The notes under the pieces are model-generated. The model searched no databases. It worked only from the letters and a program-made list of their open reading frames with translations, and had not been told where the DNA came from. The translations under genes and the position numbers were made by a program. Below, piece by piece: positions 1 to 8,202 of a stretch of DNA of 64,000 nt; position 1 is the first letter of the stretch, and every line of letters starts with the position of its first letter. Location of the stretch: NCBI GenBank assembly GCA_032117595.1, contig JAULYZ010000052.1, positions 1-64,000 of the forward strand, written 5' to 3'. The DNA is from WLJO01 sp032117595. Lineage in GTDB: Bacteria > Actinomycetota > Acidimicrobiia > Acidimicrobiales > Ilumatobacteraceae.

Positions 1-210
1 ATCGCCAACGAAGCCGAGCGAGAGGCCATGCAGAAGCGAGCCGATCTCGTGAAGGCCGTGGTCACCGACGACGACTATTGGATGACGGCCTCCATCCAGG
101 CCGGTGCTGCGTCAGGGGCGCAGGAGGTCGTCACCTTCGGCCGGAACGAGATGGGTCTGCATCACTACCACCGCAGCCTCGTCGAGGCAGTCGACGGTGT
201 TCATCAGTAG
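1..210 (+). CDS. C-terminal fragment, probable aromatic ring-hydroxylating oxygenase alpha subunit
   Basis: The frame is open from the first base and stops at 208-210, so only about 69 C-terminal residues are present. The tail has the pattern of Rieske-type ring-hydroxylating oxygenase large subunits: an acidic DDDYWM stretch, an 'IQAGAASGAQ' helix and a 'FGRNEMGLHHYHR' ending. In that family this segment closes the SRPBCC catalytic domain that follows the Rieske domain. Neither the Rieske cysteines nor the iron ligands are in the window, so the assignment rests on this tail alone. A convergent TetR gene follows 15 bases downstream. Confidence 0.5.
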   Translation: MANEAEREAMQKRADLVKAVVTDDDYWMTASIQAGAASGAQEVVTFGRNEMGLHHYHRSLVEAVDGVHQ

Positions 211-225
211 CCCCTGAGTCTGCGG

Positions 226-1464
226 TCACGCCGAGCCGGCCAGGCCCCGTCGAGGGACGGACAACAGTCGTTCGGCGAACTCGGCGACCGGAACGTCGAT
301 GTCGATCGACTGGTCAGTCGGGAGGCCCGCAAGTTGACGTGCGGGTTGGTCCCACACGGCGGAGCCGTGCACCACAAGGGTGCCGACGAGCAGTGCCATG
401 CGGGCGTCGGTGAGGTTGCCGGGCCCCTCACCCGTCGGGACATCGGGGTAGGTCTCGAGGAGAGCCGCAACGACCGGAGTCGCCGGGCGTGTCTCGAATA
501 CGTCAACCGAGTCGGAGATCAGGCGGGCAAGAATCCAGGGTTGGAGCGCGCGACGCGTCACCCGTGTGAGGGCGGGAATGTCCATCAGGCGCGCCCGAAG
601 GGCCTGATCGAGGACCGGCACAATGCTGCGGTCGAGGGCGGCTGTGAGGAGCGCCTCCTTCGAGCCGAAATGGCGGTGGATCAATCCATGTTGGACGCCC
701 GCACGCTCGGCGATCTCGCGGGTGGTGATCGCCGCAGGTCCACGCGTAGCGAGCAGGGTGATCGCCGCCTCGACGAGTGCCTCGCGAACCTCGACCCGCC
801 CCCGGGCTGCGCTGCGCGGTTCGCGTTCGTCTCCGACGTCTGCACGCCGACGGGGAAGGTCGAGGTGTGCGGTTGGGTCACCAGCAAGTGCTGCAAGCGT
901 GGACAACGCCTCCACGATCACGGTGTCGCGGGTCGACTGGCTGATGGCGTCGGCGCCGGTCGCTCGGTTGAAGAACTCCTCGAAGGTGTAGAAACCGAAC
1001 AGCAGACAGAGCACTCCGTAGGCCGCCAACCGAGAACGTCGGGTCGGGCGGCGAGGATTCCCACCGCGCATTTCCTCGATGCGCTCGACCAAGCACGTAC
1101 CGATGGTTGAGACGTCGAGGAGCGGCTGGATGGGAAGATCGCCGAGCCCCGCCCGGACGAGTAGGCGGCGTACGCGGGGATGATGGCGTGCTGCGGCAAC
1201 CAGACCGTCGAACGGGAGCCCCGGCCGCTGGCACGCCTCGGCCACCTGCCGTTCGAGGACGTCGGCCAGACGACTCGAGACGGCCGCCTCGAGGCCTGCC
1301 TTGCCCCCGAACCCGGCCGTGATCATTCCGTGAGAACAGTCGGCGGCCGCAGCGATCGTCCGGGCGGTCAGGTCGGCGGGGGGACGGAGCGCGTAGAGCT
1401 TCCATGCCGCTTCCTCGAGCGCGACCCGCGTCGAGGCCTCGGGGTGTGCCAACCGCAACGTCAT
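226..1464 (-). CDS. Tandem (double) TetR-family transcriptional regulator
   Basis: About 412 residues, twice the usual TetR length, because two complete TetR units are joined head to tail. The N-terminal unit has a helix-turn-helix around residues 28-52 (LTARTIAAAADCSHGMI, then FGGKAGLEAAV). The second has a more canonical one near residue 225 (ITTREIAERAGVQHGLIHRHF). Each is followed by a helical ligand/dimer domain. The ATG at 1464 is chosen because an 11-codon open frame (1496-1461) ends over it in an ATGA overlap. The frame stays open to 1797, so a longer start cannot be excluded. The target is unknown; the adjacent convergent oxygenase fragment is one candidate. Confidence 0.85.
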   Translation of the reverse strand: MTLRLAHPEASTRVALEEAAWKLYALRPPADLTARTIAAAADCSHGMITAGFGGKAGLEAAVSSRLADVLERQVAEACQRPGLPFDGLVAAARHHPRVRRLLVRAGLGDLPIQPLLDVSTIGTCLVERIEEMRGGNPRRPTRRSRLAAYGVLCLLFGFYTFEEFFNRATGADAISQSTRDTVIVEALSTLAALAGDPTAHLDLPRRRADVGDEREPRSAARGRVEVREALVEAAITLLATRGPAAITTREIAERAGVQHGLIHRHFGSKEALLTAALDRSIVPVLDQALRARLMDIPALTRVTRRALQPWILARLISDSVDVFETRPATPVVAALLETYPDVPTGEGPGNLTDARMALLVGTLVVHGSAVWDQPARQLAGLPTDQSIDIDVPVAEFAERLLSVPRRGLAGSA

Positions 1465-1496
1465 GTGCGTTCGCCCAGTCCGGTGAGGTCCGACAT
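1461..1496 (-). CDS. Possible 11-residue leader peptide overlapping the TetR start
   Basis: ATG at 1496 reads MSDLTGLGERT and ends in TGA overlapping the ATG of the double-TetR gene. A TAACTT box lies at 1511-1506. The ATGA overlap is the arrangement used for translational coupling and would explain why the TetR start has no Shine-Dalgarno. There is no protein-level evidence and an open frame this short can arise by chance. Confidence 0.25.
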   Translation of the reverse strand: MSDLTGLGERT

Positions 1497-1610
1497 CGTG
1501 AGGAAAAGTTACACACATCGATCGCTGCCGACGATGGACACGCGCCACGGCCTCGCTTCGAGCGTCGTCGATCGCCCGGCGCCGCTGTCTCCGCTCCGCG
1601 ACCGAACTCC

Positions 1611-1616
1611 TAGGAT
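1611..1616 (+). promoter_or_regulatory. Putative -10 box (TAGGAT) of the lipoprotein operon
   Basis: TAGGAT ends 8 nt before GTG 1625, placing the predicted transcript start at or next to the start codon (leaderless). No clear -35 is visible. Confidence 0.35.
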
Positions 1617-1624
1617 TGGTCCGA

Positions 1625-2437
1625 GTGACTACCTCCCGCCGCCGAGTGCATGCCCGCCGTGTCGCCCTGTGCGTGGGCTTCGTTCTGCTGCCTGCAGTCG
1701 GTCTTGCGGCGTGCAATGACGACTCATCGCCGGTTTCCACCGAGCGTCCGCTCACGGTCGACGAGGCGGCACTGCTCGCCTCGTTGCAGTTCGACAACTA
1801 CGACGACGGCGGTGCCGACTTCCAGGTCGCCACGGCGTTCCTTGCCACGAACGACACCCTGAACCTCCAGGGGGTCGTCGATTGGGAGAACCACATCGGT
1901 TATGCCGTTGCAACCGGCAAGGGCGCCGAGTCCGGCATCACCGAGGTCTACTGGACGAGGACGGCGGTGCTCGAGCGACGTCCCGCAGCCGACACGGTGC
2001 TCGCCGGCATGGGGTACGAGGAAGTGAAGTTCTTCGCGCGTACTCCCGAGCCCGAGAAGCGCCTGCTCGACAAGGCACTCGCCATCATCATGAGCCTCGC
2101 GTCCAGCCAGCGGGACAACCCACAGCTGATCCAGCAGAAAGAGGGCTCGTCCTTCCTCCGTCTCGACACGCTCCGCAACCGTCCGTCCACCGTCCTGCGG
2201 TACGGGGAGCGGAACATCTACTGGCTCGATACGGAGACGAATCGCCTGCTCCGGTTCGAGGGCAATGCAGCGGCGGGTGGGGCGCCCACTGTGATCGACA
2301 TTCTCGACCGGGGGACCCGAACGGTTCCGCTGCCGCGTGAGGGCCAGGTGATCGCCGCCGAGACCGTTGCGGAGCTGTACCAGGCGCTGCAGTCCTCGGC
2401 CAGCACCGGCCAGCCCACGCGGAGTACGGCACCGTGA
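1625..2437 (+). CDS. Lipoprotein of unknown function
   Basis: About 270 residues. A basic N-terminus (SRRRVHARR) leads into a hydrophobic stretch and a lipobox at VGLAAC, so the mature protein should be a lipid-anchored surface protein starting at Cys. The mature part has no motif I recognise; it is hydrophilic, with mixed alpha/beta-like sequence. GTG 1625 is preferred over TTG 1616 because of the upstream TAGGAT box. The stop overlaps the start of the beta-helix gene, and that gene in turn overlaps the DUF305 gene, so the three are translationally coupled and probably act together at the cell surface. Confidence 0.75.
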   Translation: MTTSRRRVHARRVALCVGFVLLPAVGLAACNDDSSPVSTERPLTVDEAALLASLQFDNYDDGGADFQVATAFLATNDTLNLQGVVDWENHIGYAVATGKGAESGITEVYWTRTAVLERRPAADTVLAGMGYEEVKFFARTPEPEKRLLDKALAIIMSLASSQRDNPQLIQQKEGSSFLRLDTLRNRPSTVLRYGERNIYWLDTETNRLLRFEGNAAAGGAPTVIDILDRGTRTVPLPREGQVIAAETVAELYQALQSSASTGQPTRSTAP

Positions 2438-3726
2438 TGCGCCCGGGCCGGGTCGGTCGTGCGAGCCGCGTACTCGCTGCGACAGCCGCCCTTGCGGTGG
2501 TGCTGTCGCCAGCCATCACCTCGTGCGGCAGCGACTCCGCGGAGTCGAAGGTGATTCAGGTGCCGGGTGACGAACCCACCATCTCGGCTGCCGTTGAGCG
2601 TGCACGGTCGGGTGATGTAGTGCTCGTGGCGGCCGGAACCTACCGCGAGAGCGTGAAGATCTATCGGCCCGGCATCACGGTGCGCGGCGTCGACCGCAAC
2701 GCGGTGGTCCTCGACGGTGAGCACCGACTGGCGAACGGATTCTTCGTGGCAGCCGACAATGTCGCCATCGAGAACCTCACGGTGCACTCGTTCACCCAGA
2801 ACGGTGTCGTGTTCAGCGGCATCGAGCGCGCCAGCGGCGGCAAGGGGGTGGATCCCGACGTTGTCTACGGCGCAGGGGAGAACGTGCTCACCGGGTACCG
2901 GGTCAGTTACGTCACGGCGTACAACAACGGTCTCTACGGCGTGTACGCGTTCGCGAGCCGCAGTGGTGTGATCGAGCACACCTACGTCTCGGGGCACCCG
3001 GATTCCGGCATCTACATCGGCCAGTGCAAGCCCTGCAATGCCGTGGTGCGCAATGTCACCGCCGAGTACAACGCCATTGGGTACTACGGAACGAACGCGT
3101 CCGGGAGCGTGTTCGTCGTGAACTCGGTGTTCCGGCACAACCGACTCGGTATCGCGCCGAACTCGCAACGGGCCGAGGAACTCGCCCCGCAGGAGGAGAC
3201 TGTCGTCGCGGGAAATCTCGTCGTCGACAATGCGGATCCCGCAGCACCGGAGATCTCGGAAGGTTTTGCCGGTGGCGGTATTGCCATTGGCGGTGGCACG
3301 AAGAACACCGTGGTGCGCAATCGGGTGCAGGACAATCCGGTGGTGGGCATCGCCGTGATCTCGCTCAACGACTTCGCCCCGCTCAACAACCGGATCGAGG
3401 GCAATGTGCTCTCGGGCAACGCCCTCGATCTCGTCTACGGGCCCACCGGTATCAACGATGCAGGCGGTAACTGCTTCGTCGGCAACACCTTCGCCACCTC
3501 TCAGCCGCCTGGTATCGAGAGCGCCCTGCCGTGCAGTGGTTCATCCACCATCACCTCGGTGTCCCCGCTCGAGACCCCTCCGGCTGCCAAGGGCCCGGAC
3601 TACCGCGACATCGCACCCCCTTCACCCCAGCCGACCATGCCCACGGCGGCCATGTCGGCAACCGGCGGTGCGGGGGTGCTCGATCTTGCAGTCGACGTTG
3701 CCGCCATCATGGTGCCTGCTGCGTGA
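2437..3726 (+). CDS. Right-handed parallel beta-helix lipoprotein (NosD/pectate-lyase-like fold)
   Basis: About 429 residues. A signal peptide with a lipobox-like AITSC is followed by 'VPGDEPTISAAVERARSGDVVLVAAGTY', the usual entry to a parallel beta-helix, with hallmark phrases TYRESV and ITVRGVDRN. Asn-rich coils repeat through about residue 360 (IENLTV, VVRNVTAEYN, VVRNRVQDNPVVGI, NRIEGNVLSGN). The family includes NosD-like and carbohydrate-active proteins. I see no certain catalytic residues, so substrate binding is as likely as lyase activity. The C-terminal 80 residues are Pro/Ala rich. ATG 2437 or GTG 2434 could start it; both overlap the upstream stop. The end overlaps the DUF305 start by 4 bases. 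Confidence 0.8.
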   Translation: MRPGRVGRASRVLAATAALAVVLSPAITSCGSDSAESKVIQVPGDEPTISAAVERARSGDVVLVAAGTYRESVKIYRPGITVRGVDRNAVVLDGEHRLANGFFVAADNVAIENLTVHSFTQNGVVFSGIERASGGKGVDPDVVYGAGENVLTGYRVSYVTAYNNGLYGVYAFASRSGVIEHTYVSGHPDSGIYIGQCKPCNAVVRNVTAEYNAIGYYGTNASGSVFVVNSVFRHNRLGIAPNSQRAEELAPQEETVVAGNLVVDNADPAAPEISEGFAGGGIAIGGGTKNTVVRNRVQDNPVVGIAVISLNDFAPLNNRIEGNVLSGNALDLVYGPTGINDAGGNCFVGNTFATSQPPGIESALPCSGSSTITSVSPLETPPAAKGPDYRDIAPPSPQPTMPTAAMSATGGAGVLDLAVDVAAIMVPAA

Positions 3727-4316
3727 TCCGTCGTGCACAGGCGGCCCTGCTGTTCGTCGCCGTTACCGTGCCCGCTCCGGTGCTCGTTGCGTCCTGTGGC
3801 GACGGAACGTCCTCGTGGTCGGATGCCGATCGGGCATTCGTGGCGCACTTGATCCCGCACCACCATCTCGGCATGACCCTCACCGACCTCGCTGCCCAAC
3901 GCTCTGCCGACGTCCGCCTCAGGCGATTGGTGTTCGAGATGTCGGGGTACCACCGGGGTGAACTCGGTGTGCTCGAGGACTGGGCACGTTCCCGCAACAT
4001 CACCGGGTCGACCTCGTTCCCCGGCGACATCGCGGCCTCAGAGATCGACGAGTTGGCGGGCAGCACGGGGTCGGACTTCGACCGGTACTGGCTCGACGTG
4101 ATGATCCGTCATCACGAGGGCGCACTCGACATTGCGGCTGCACAGCTCGCTTCGGGCACCGTGGCCGAGGCCAGCGAACTGGCGCATGCGGTGACCCGTG
4201 TCCAGTCCGCCGAGCTCGAGACGATGGAGCGACTCCTGGGGGATCTGTGCTCGGGCGTCGACGGATCAGGCTCGATCGACCATTGCGGCGATGGAGCGTC
4301 GCGGCCTCAGGCCTGA
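3723..4316 (+). CDS. DUF305 family lipoprotein
   Basis: About 197 residues starting at GTG 3723, which overlaps the preceding stop. The signal peptide ends in a VASC lipobox. The mature domain is the DUF305 ferritin-like four-helix type, with its two His/Met-rich helices: 'HLIPHHHLGMTL' near residue 42 and 'MIRHHEGALDIA' near residue 127. DUF305 proteins are extracytoplasmic and some bind copper or silver, so metal binding is plausible but not shown here. Last gene of the lipoprotein operon; it overlaps the convergent Tat-lipoprotein gene by 10 bases. Confidence 0.85.
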   Translation: MIRRAQAALLFVAVTVPAPVLVASCGDGTSSWSDADRAFVAHLIPHHHLGMTLTDLAAQRSADVRLRRLVFEMSGYHRGELGVLEDWARSRNITGSTSFPGDIAASEIDELAGSTGSDFDRYWLDVMIRHHEGALDIAAAQLASGTVAEASELAHAVTRVQSAELETMERLLGDLCSGVDGSGSIDHCGDGASRPQA

Positions 4317-4771
4317 TCCTCGAGCAGCGCCAGCGCGCCGGCGATACCCGCCATCGATGCCGGCACCTGCCAGGTGGCGACAATCGCGAACCGGCCCTCG
4401 GCGGCGTCGGTTGCGTAGGCGGCCGCCAATGCCTGTTCGGCATCGTCGGGTGCTCTCCCGCCGAGGCGAGACTGCGCATGCGCCACCGTCCACGGTGCAC
4501 CGGTGAGCACGGCGCGGCCGAAGTCGACGACGTCGGGACTACTGAGCGACTTCCATGGCTCGGCGAACGTTGGGTCGACCGGTGCGGTGGTGGCGGGCGC
4601 TCCGGTGGAGGTTGGCGACCAGGTGTCGACCGTCTCGCCGTCGCCAGCCTTGATCGCGCCGTCACCGCTGCCGGATTCCCCGCCACTGCACGCTGCAACG
4701 ACCGCGCCCGCAAGGCCGACCGCTCCGATCGAGCCGAGCAAGGTGCGCCGTGACACCTGCGGGGCACTCAC
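4307..4771 (-). CDS. Tat-exported lipoprotein, candidate small subunit of the adjacent GMC oxidoreductase
   Basis: About 154 residues. The N-terminus has a twin-arginine signal (SRRTLLGSIGAVGLAG) and a lipobox (VVAAC), followed by a Ser/Gly/Thr-rich linker and a roughly 90-residue helical domain. GTG 4771 overlaps the TGA of the GMC gene (GTGA), indicating coupling. Membrane-bound GMC dehydrogenases for sugars and polyols often have a small Tat-exported subunit encoded next to the flavin subunit, and the domain size fits. I could not confirm a match to the gluconate or sorbitol dehydrogenase small-subunit families by eye, so the partner role is inferred. Confidence 0.6.
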   Translation of the reverse strand: MSAPQVSRRTLLGSIGAVGLAGAVVAACSGGESGSGDGAIKAGDGETVDTWSPTSTGAPATTAPVDPTFAEPWKSLSSPDVVDFGRAVLTGAPWTVAHAQSRLGGRAPDDAEQALAAAYATDAAEGRFAIVATWQVPASMAGIAGALALLEDQA

Positions 4772-6240
4772 GCCGAGTTCCTCAGGTGGCTGGCGAGTCG
4801 TACGGCGAGCGCGACGACGGTGAGCGTGGGGTTCGAAAAACATGCTGCGGGAAACACGCTGCTACCCGTGACGTACAGGTTGTCCAGTGCATGACAGCGC
4901 TGCTCCGGATCAACCACACCGCGCTCGGCGCTCTCGTGCATTCGTGTCCCGCCCATGTGATGGGCTCCGCCCGTGATCTCCCGGGTACCGCGTGCCTCGA
5001 AGGGCACGAACGGCCCGATTCCCTGCTTCGCCATCTCCTGCGCGACAAGCAGAGCGCCGTTGTCCGCATCAGCGAGGTCCTGCCGGCTGATCCGCCAGTC
5101 GAGCGCCGCGCGGGGCAGCCCGAGATCGTCACGGGATTCGCTGAGGGTCACTCGGCTGTCGGGGTTCACGCGTTGTTCGGTGCGCGCATAGAGGCGGGCG
5201 ACGGTGTCCTTGCCTGATCGCCCGACCGACCAGAGCGACCGGATCGGATCCCCGAACTTCGGGGGCTTGACGGACTTGGGAACCGTACGAAGGGTGTACG
5301 ACACGTTGACCGAGCCGAGCTCGGCGAGTTTCTCCGGCGAGAGTCCAAGACCGATCTTGAACTGTGTTCCCGAGCTGTCCTTCGGCCGGTCCTTGAGGGC
5401 GATGAGCTGACCACCCGGTTCGATGTCGTCGGCACCGAGCACGAACAGCCCCGCCGAAAGGTGTGGGTGCTCGGAGAAACCAGTCCCGACCAAACCGTTC
5501 TCGTTCAGTGCCGGATACGACCGACTCAGCATGAGCAGTTGGCGCGAGTTCTCGATGCCGCCGCACGCCAGCACGACCTGTCCGGCCGAGATCCGGTACT
5601 CGTCCTTGTTGCCGGTGAGGGCAACCACGGAACTCACTCGCCGCCCGTCGAGCTCGAAGCCTGCACAGTTCGCACCGAGCAGCACGTCGACGGTGCCGTC
5701 CTCGAGGTCGGGCGCATACCGCTCCCCGAACTTGGTGGGCGGCGAGTACCTCCACACCGGGAGGGCGAGGGTGTCGGTGGGCTCGAGCGGCACGGGGATG
5801 TCGGCCTCTGCGCAGAGGGTGGCGACGTCGTACTGCGACGGGCCGAGTTCGCAGAGCGCGTGCGCGCGCTCGTAGCCGGCATCGAGCTCGGTGCGGGGCC
5901 ACGGCCAGCCGTCGTCGGAGATCCCGGAACGAGGGGAGAAGACGTTTGGGTCGAGCGGTCGGCACCAGCCCTGCCAGTGATTCGTCGAGCCGCCGAGGAA
6001 CCGCAACCGCCAGTCCTGCAGCGCCGGGTAGTCGAGGCCGGGGGTGACCGTGAGCGGACCCTTGTAACGATCCTGGGACTTTTTCGACTGCGAGCGCCCG
6101 CCGCCCTCGAGCAGCGCAATGCGCTTGCCGGAGTCCATTAATTCGAGGGCGAGCGAGATGCCAGCGGGGCCGGCACCGATGATCACGATGTCGTAGTCGA
6201 GTTTCTCGGACGTGGAGAGGTCGGCCAGTTCCCGGATCAT
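4768..6240 (-). CDS. GMC-family FAD-dependent oxidoreductase
   Basis: 490 residues. The FAD-binding dinucleotide motif GAGPAG is at about residues 22-27, followed by 'LLEGGGRSQSKK' and the GMC-type 'LGGSTNHWQGW' near residue 83. The C-terminal active-site region has 'HHMGGTRM' and 'FSNPTLTVVALA', giving the His-Asn pair that abstracts the hydroxyl proton in this family. The likely reaction is oxidation of a sugar, polyol or other alcohol; the substrate cannot be read. The protein has no signal peptide, so export would need the Tat partner encoded downstream. A TACACT box at 6295-6290 on the minus strand could be its promoter. Confidence 0.85.
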   Translation of the reverse strand: MIRELADLSTSEKLDYDIVIIGAGPAGISLALELMDSGKRIALLEGGGRSQSKKSQDRYKGPLTVTPGLDYPALQDWRLRFLGGSTNHWQGWCRPLDPNVFSPRSGISDDGWPWPRTELDAGYERAHALCELGPSQYDVATLCAEADIPVPLEPTDTLALPVWRYSPPTKFGERYAPDLEDGTVDVLLGANCAGFELDGRRVSSVVALTGNKDEYRISAGQVVLACGGIENSRQLLMLSRSYPALNENGLVGTGFSEHPHLSAGLFVLGADDIEPGGQLIALKDRPKDSSGTQFKIGLGLSPEKLAELGSVNVSYTLRTVPKSVKPPKFGDPIRSLWSVGRSGKDTVARLYARTEQRVNPDSRVTLSESRDDLGLPRAALDWRISRQDLADADNGALLVAQEMAKQGIGPFVPFEARGTREITGGAHHMGGTRMHESAERGVVDPEQRCHALDNLYVTGSSVFPAACFSNPTLTVVALAVRLASHLRNSA

Positions 6241-6330
6241 CGTGCGTGCTCTGCGTTGCGAGCGCTCGGGGCTACGCGGCAGTGTCGAAAGTGTACCAAG
6301 CGACCCATGAGCGCTCGGGACCGTCGGCGC

Positions 6331-7131
6331 TCAGTCGAGCGCGCCGAGAAAACGCGCAAGTTCGTCACCGCTGATGCTGAGGTCGTTGTTGGCAGCGGGG
6401 TAGGCGCCCGACTGCACGTCGGCGCGCAACTCGCGGAACGCGTCGATCGACTCGCGGTGCAGCCGGTCGTACTCGCTGCGGAAATCCCGGTACTTCTTGG
6501 AGTGCCGCGGGATGTGTCCCTCGTTGTCGCCGAGCACGTCGGTGGCAAAGAGGTACTGCACGTGACAGGCCTGTCCTGCCCCCATTCCGATGACGAGCAT
6601 CTTGGTGCGCGCGCAGATCGCGGCCGCGACCTCCTTGGGCACCACCTCCATCTCCACCGCGATCGCCCCGGCCTCCTCGTAGCGTCGGGTGCGCTCCCAC
6701 ACTGCGAGGGCGTCCTGAGCGGTCTTCCCAACGGCGCGGAAGCCGCCGAACCATGTGCTCAGGTAGGGGACGAGTCCCACATGGCCAACCGTGGGGATGA
6801 ATCGGTTCGCCATCGCCTCCACCGCCCGGAAACCGAAGGGGCAGTAGATGGCATCGGCGCCGAAGTCGAGCAGGCGATACGACTCGCGCAGGATCTCTGC
6901 GTCGTCGGCGAGGCCGCGCAGTGGCAGGCCGAACGTGATGAAGGCATTCGGGGCCGCTGCCCGGATTCCCGGCAGGTCGCTGATGCGACCCTCCTGTGAC
7001 TCGGCGGCAACGAGCATCTCGATGCCGGCCTCCTCGCAGGCCGCAGCCTCTCTCGGCGTGCGGACGAACACCTGGGTGAGGCGACGGGTGCCGCGTGTGT
7101 CGATCAGCTCCTTCACCGTGAGACGTGCCAT
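6331..7131 (-). CDS. PanB-like (ketopantoate hydroxymethyltransferase / PEP-mutase superfamily) protein
   Basis: 266 residues in a TIM-barrel pattern that follows PanB: 'VKELIDTRG' start, 'EEAGIEMLVAAES', 'TVGHVGLVP', 'GAIAVEMEVVPKEVAAAI' and 'VIGMGAGQACHVQYLFATDVLG'. PanB makes ketopantoate for coenzyme A synthesis. This copy differs at expected metal-ligand positions: the GDS motif reads AES, and the second Asp (in a DMPF-like motif) is absent from FGLPLRG. It may be a paralogue acting on another 2-oxo acid. Start ATG 7131 follows a strong GAGGAGGGG ribosome binding site. The SDR gene diverges upstream. Confidence 0.7.
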   Translation of the reverse strand: MARLTVKELIDTRGTRRLTQVFVRTPREAAACEEAGIEMLVAAESQEGRISDLPGIRAAAPNAFITFGLPLRGLADDAEILRESYRLLDFGADAIYCPFGFRAVEAMANRFIPTVGHVGLVPYLSTWFGGFRAVGKTAQDALAVWERTRRYEEAGAIAVEMEVVPKEVAAAICARTKMLVIGMGAGQACHVQYLFATDVLGDNEGHIPRHSKKYRDFRSEYDRLHRESIDAFRELRADVQSGAYPAANNDLSISGDELARFLGALD

Positions 7132-7195
7132 CGCTGCCCCTCCTCTGCCGCCACCGTTCGGGTGCGTGGCACCCGGCCCGGCGGTGTGGTCATCG

Positions 7196-7201
7196 TAGAT
7201 T
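7196..7201 (+). promoter_or_regulatory. Putative -10 box (TAGATT), leaderless SDR gene
   Basis: TAGATT ends exactly 6 nt before GTG 7208 and there is no Shine-Dalgarno. Confidence 0.45.
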
Positions 7202-7207
7202 GCGGTC

Positions 7208-8101
7208 GTGGAACCGTCCGCAGCCCCGCCACCCACCGCCATCGTGACCGGAGCCAACTCCGGCATCGGACGGGCAACGGCGCTGTATCTCGCACAGCAG
7301 GGGTATCGGGTGGTGGGGACCGTCCGATCGGTGGCCAAGGCGGACAAGTTGGGGGCGATGGCATCCGAGCTTGGGGTGACGGTCGAACTTGTCGAGCTCG
7401 ACGTGGCCGACGACGAGTCCGTCCGGCGCGGTCTTGCGTCGGTTCTCGAACGTCTGGGTGGGGTCGATCTGCTCGTGAACAATGCCGGGGTCGGGCCGAT
7501 CGCCGTTGCAGAGCACTGCCCCACGAGCCTGTACCTCGACACCATCAACGTGAATCTGTGCGGTGCGGTGCGCTGCACGCAGGCGGTGCTTCCCGCCATG
7601 CGCGCCGCCGGCCGGGGATGCATCATCAACATCGGATCGATCACGGGCGTGGTCGCCGCAAGTGCACAGTCGCCGTACGCAGCATCGAAGTTTGCGCTCG
7701 AGGGCTGGACCGACGGCCTCGCTCAGGAGGTGGCTGCCTTCGGCATCCGGGTCAAGCTCGTCCAGGCGGGGGTCACCAAGTCGGCCATTCAGGCCAAGAA
7801 CAGCGAGACACCGAACCAGAGCGGCGCCTACACCGCGCACTACCGACGGATGTTCCGCTTCTATCTCGCCGGACTCGCCGTGCCGACCGACCCGATGGTG
7901 GTTGCCGCCGAGGTGCACCGTGCGGCGCTCGACCTGTCGCCGACACTGCGGTATCCGTGCTCGTGGGCAGGTGTGGAGTCGATCGAGGGCCGACGGCGGA
8001 TGACGGATGCCGACTGGGTGGGCCTCGGGGCGATCGACGACGACGCGACCTACTACGAACGGTTCCGGGAGTTCTTCGGCGTGGACATCAGCCCAGAGTG
8101 A
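7208..8101 (+). CDS. Short-chain dehydrogenase/reductase
   Basis: 297 residues. Classical SDR: nucleotide-binding TGANSGIG at about residues 14-21, a basic residue in 'VGTVRS' suggesting NADP(H), NNAGVG near 95, and the catalytic Ser-Tyr-Lys set in 'IGSITGVV' and 'YAASKFALEG'. Longer than the usual 250 residues, with a C-terminal extension after 'VQAGVTKSAI'. The substrate is not predictable. GTG 7208 is the likely start given the TAGATT box 6 nt upstream. Transcribed away from the PanB-like gene. Confidence 0.88.
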   Translation: MEPSAAPPPTAIVTGANSGIGRATALYLAQQGYRVVGTVRSVAKADKLGAMASELGVTVELVELDVADDESVRRGLASVLERLGGVDLLVNNAGVGPIAVAEHCPTSLYLDTINVNLCGAVRCTQAVLPAMRAAGRGCIINIGSITGVVAASAQSPYAASKFALEGWTDGLAQEVAAFGIRVKLVQAGVTKSAIQAKNSETPNQSGAYTAHYRRMFRFYLAGLAVPTDPMVVAAEVHRAALDLSPTLRYPCSWAGVESIEGRRRMTDADWVGLGAIDDDATYYERFREFFGVDISPE

Positions 8102-8202
8102 GCGTTCCGCAGCGTGGGAAAGTACTCACGTACTGCGGTTGAGCGGTTATGCTGCCACGCAGGGTGAAAGTATCCGATCACACTTCACCACAGGAGACCG
8201 TC

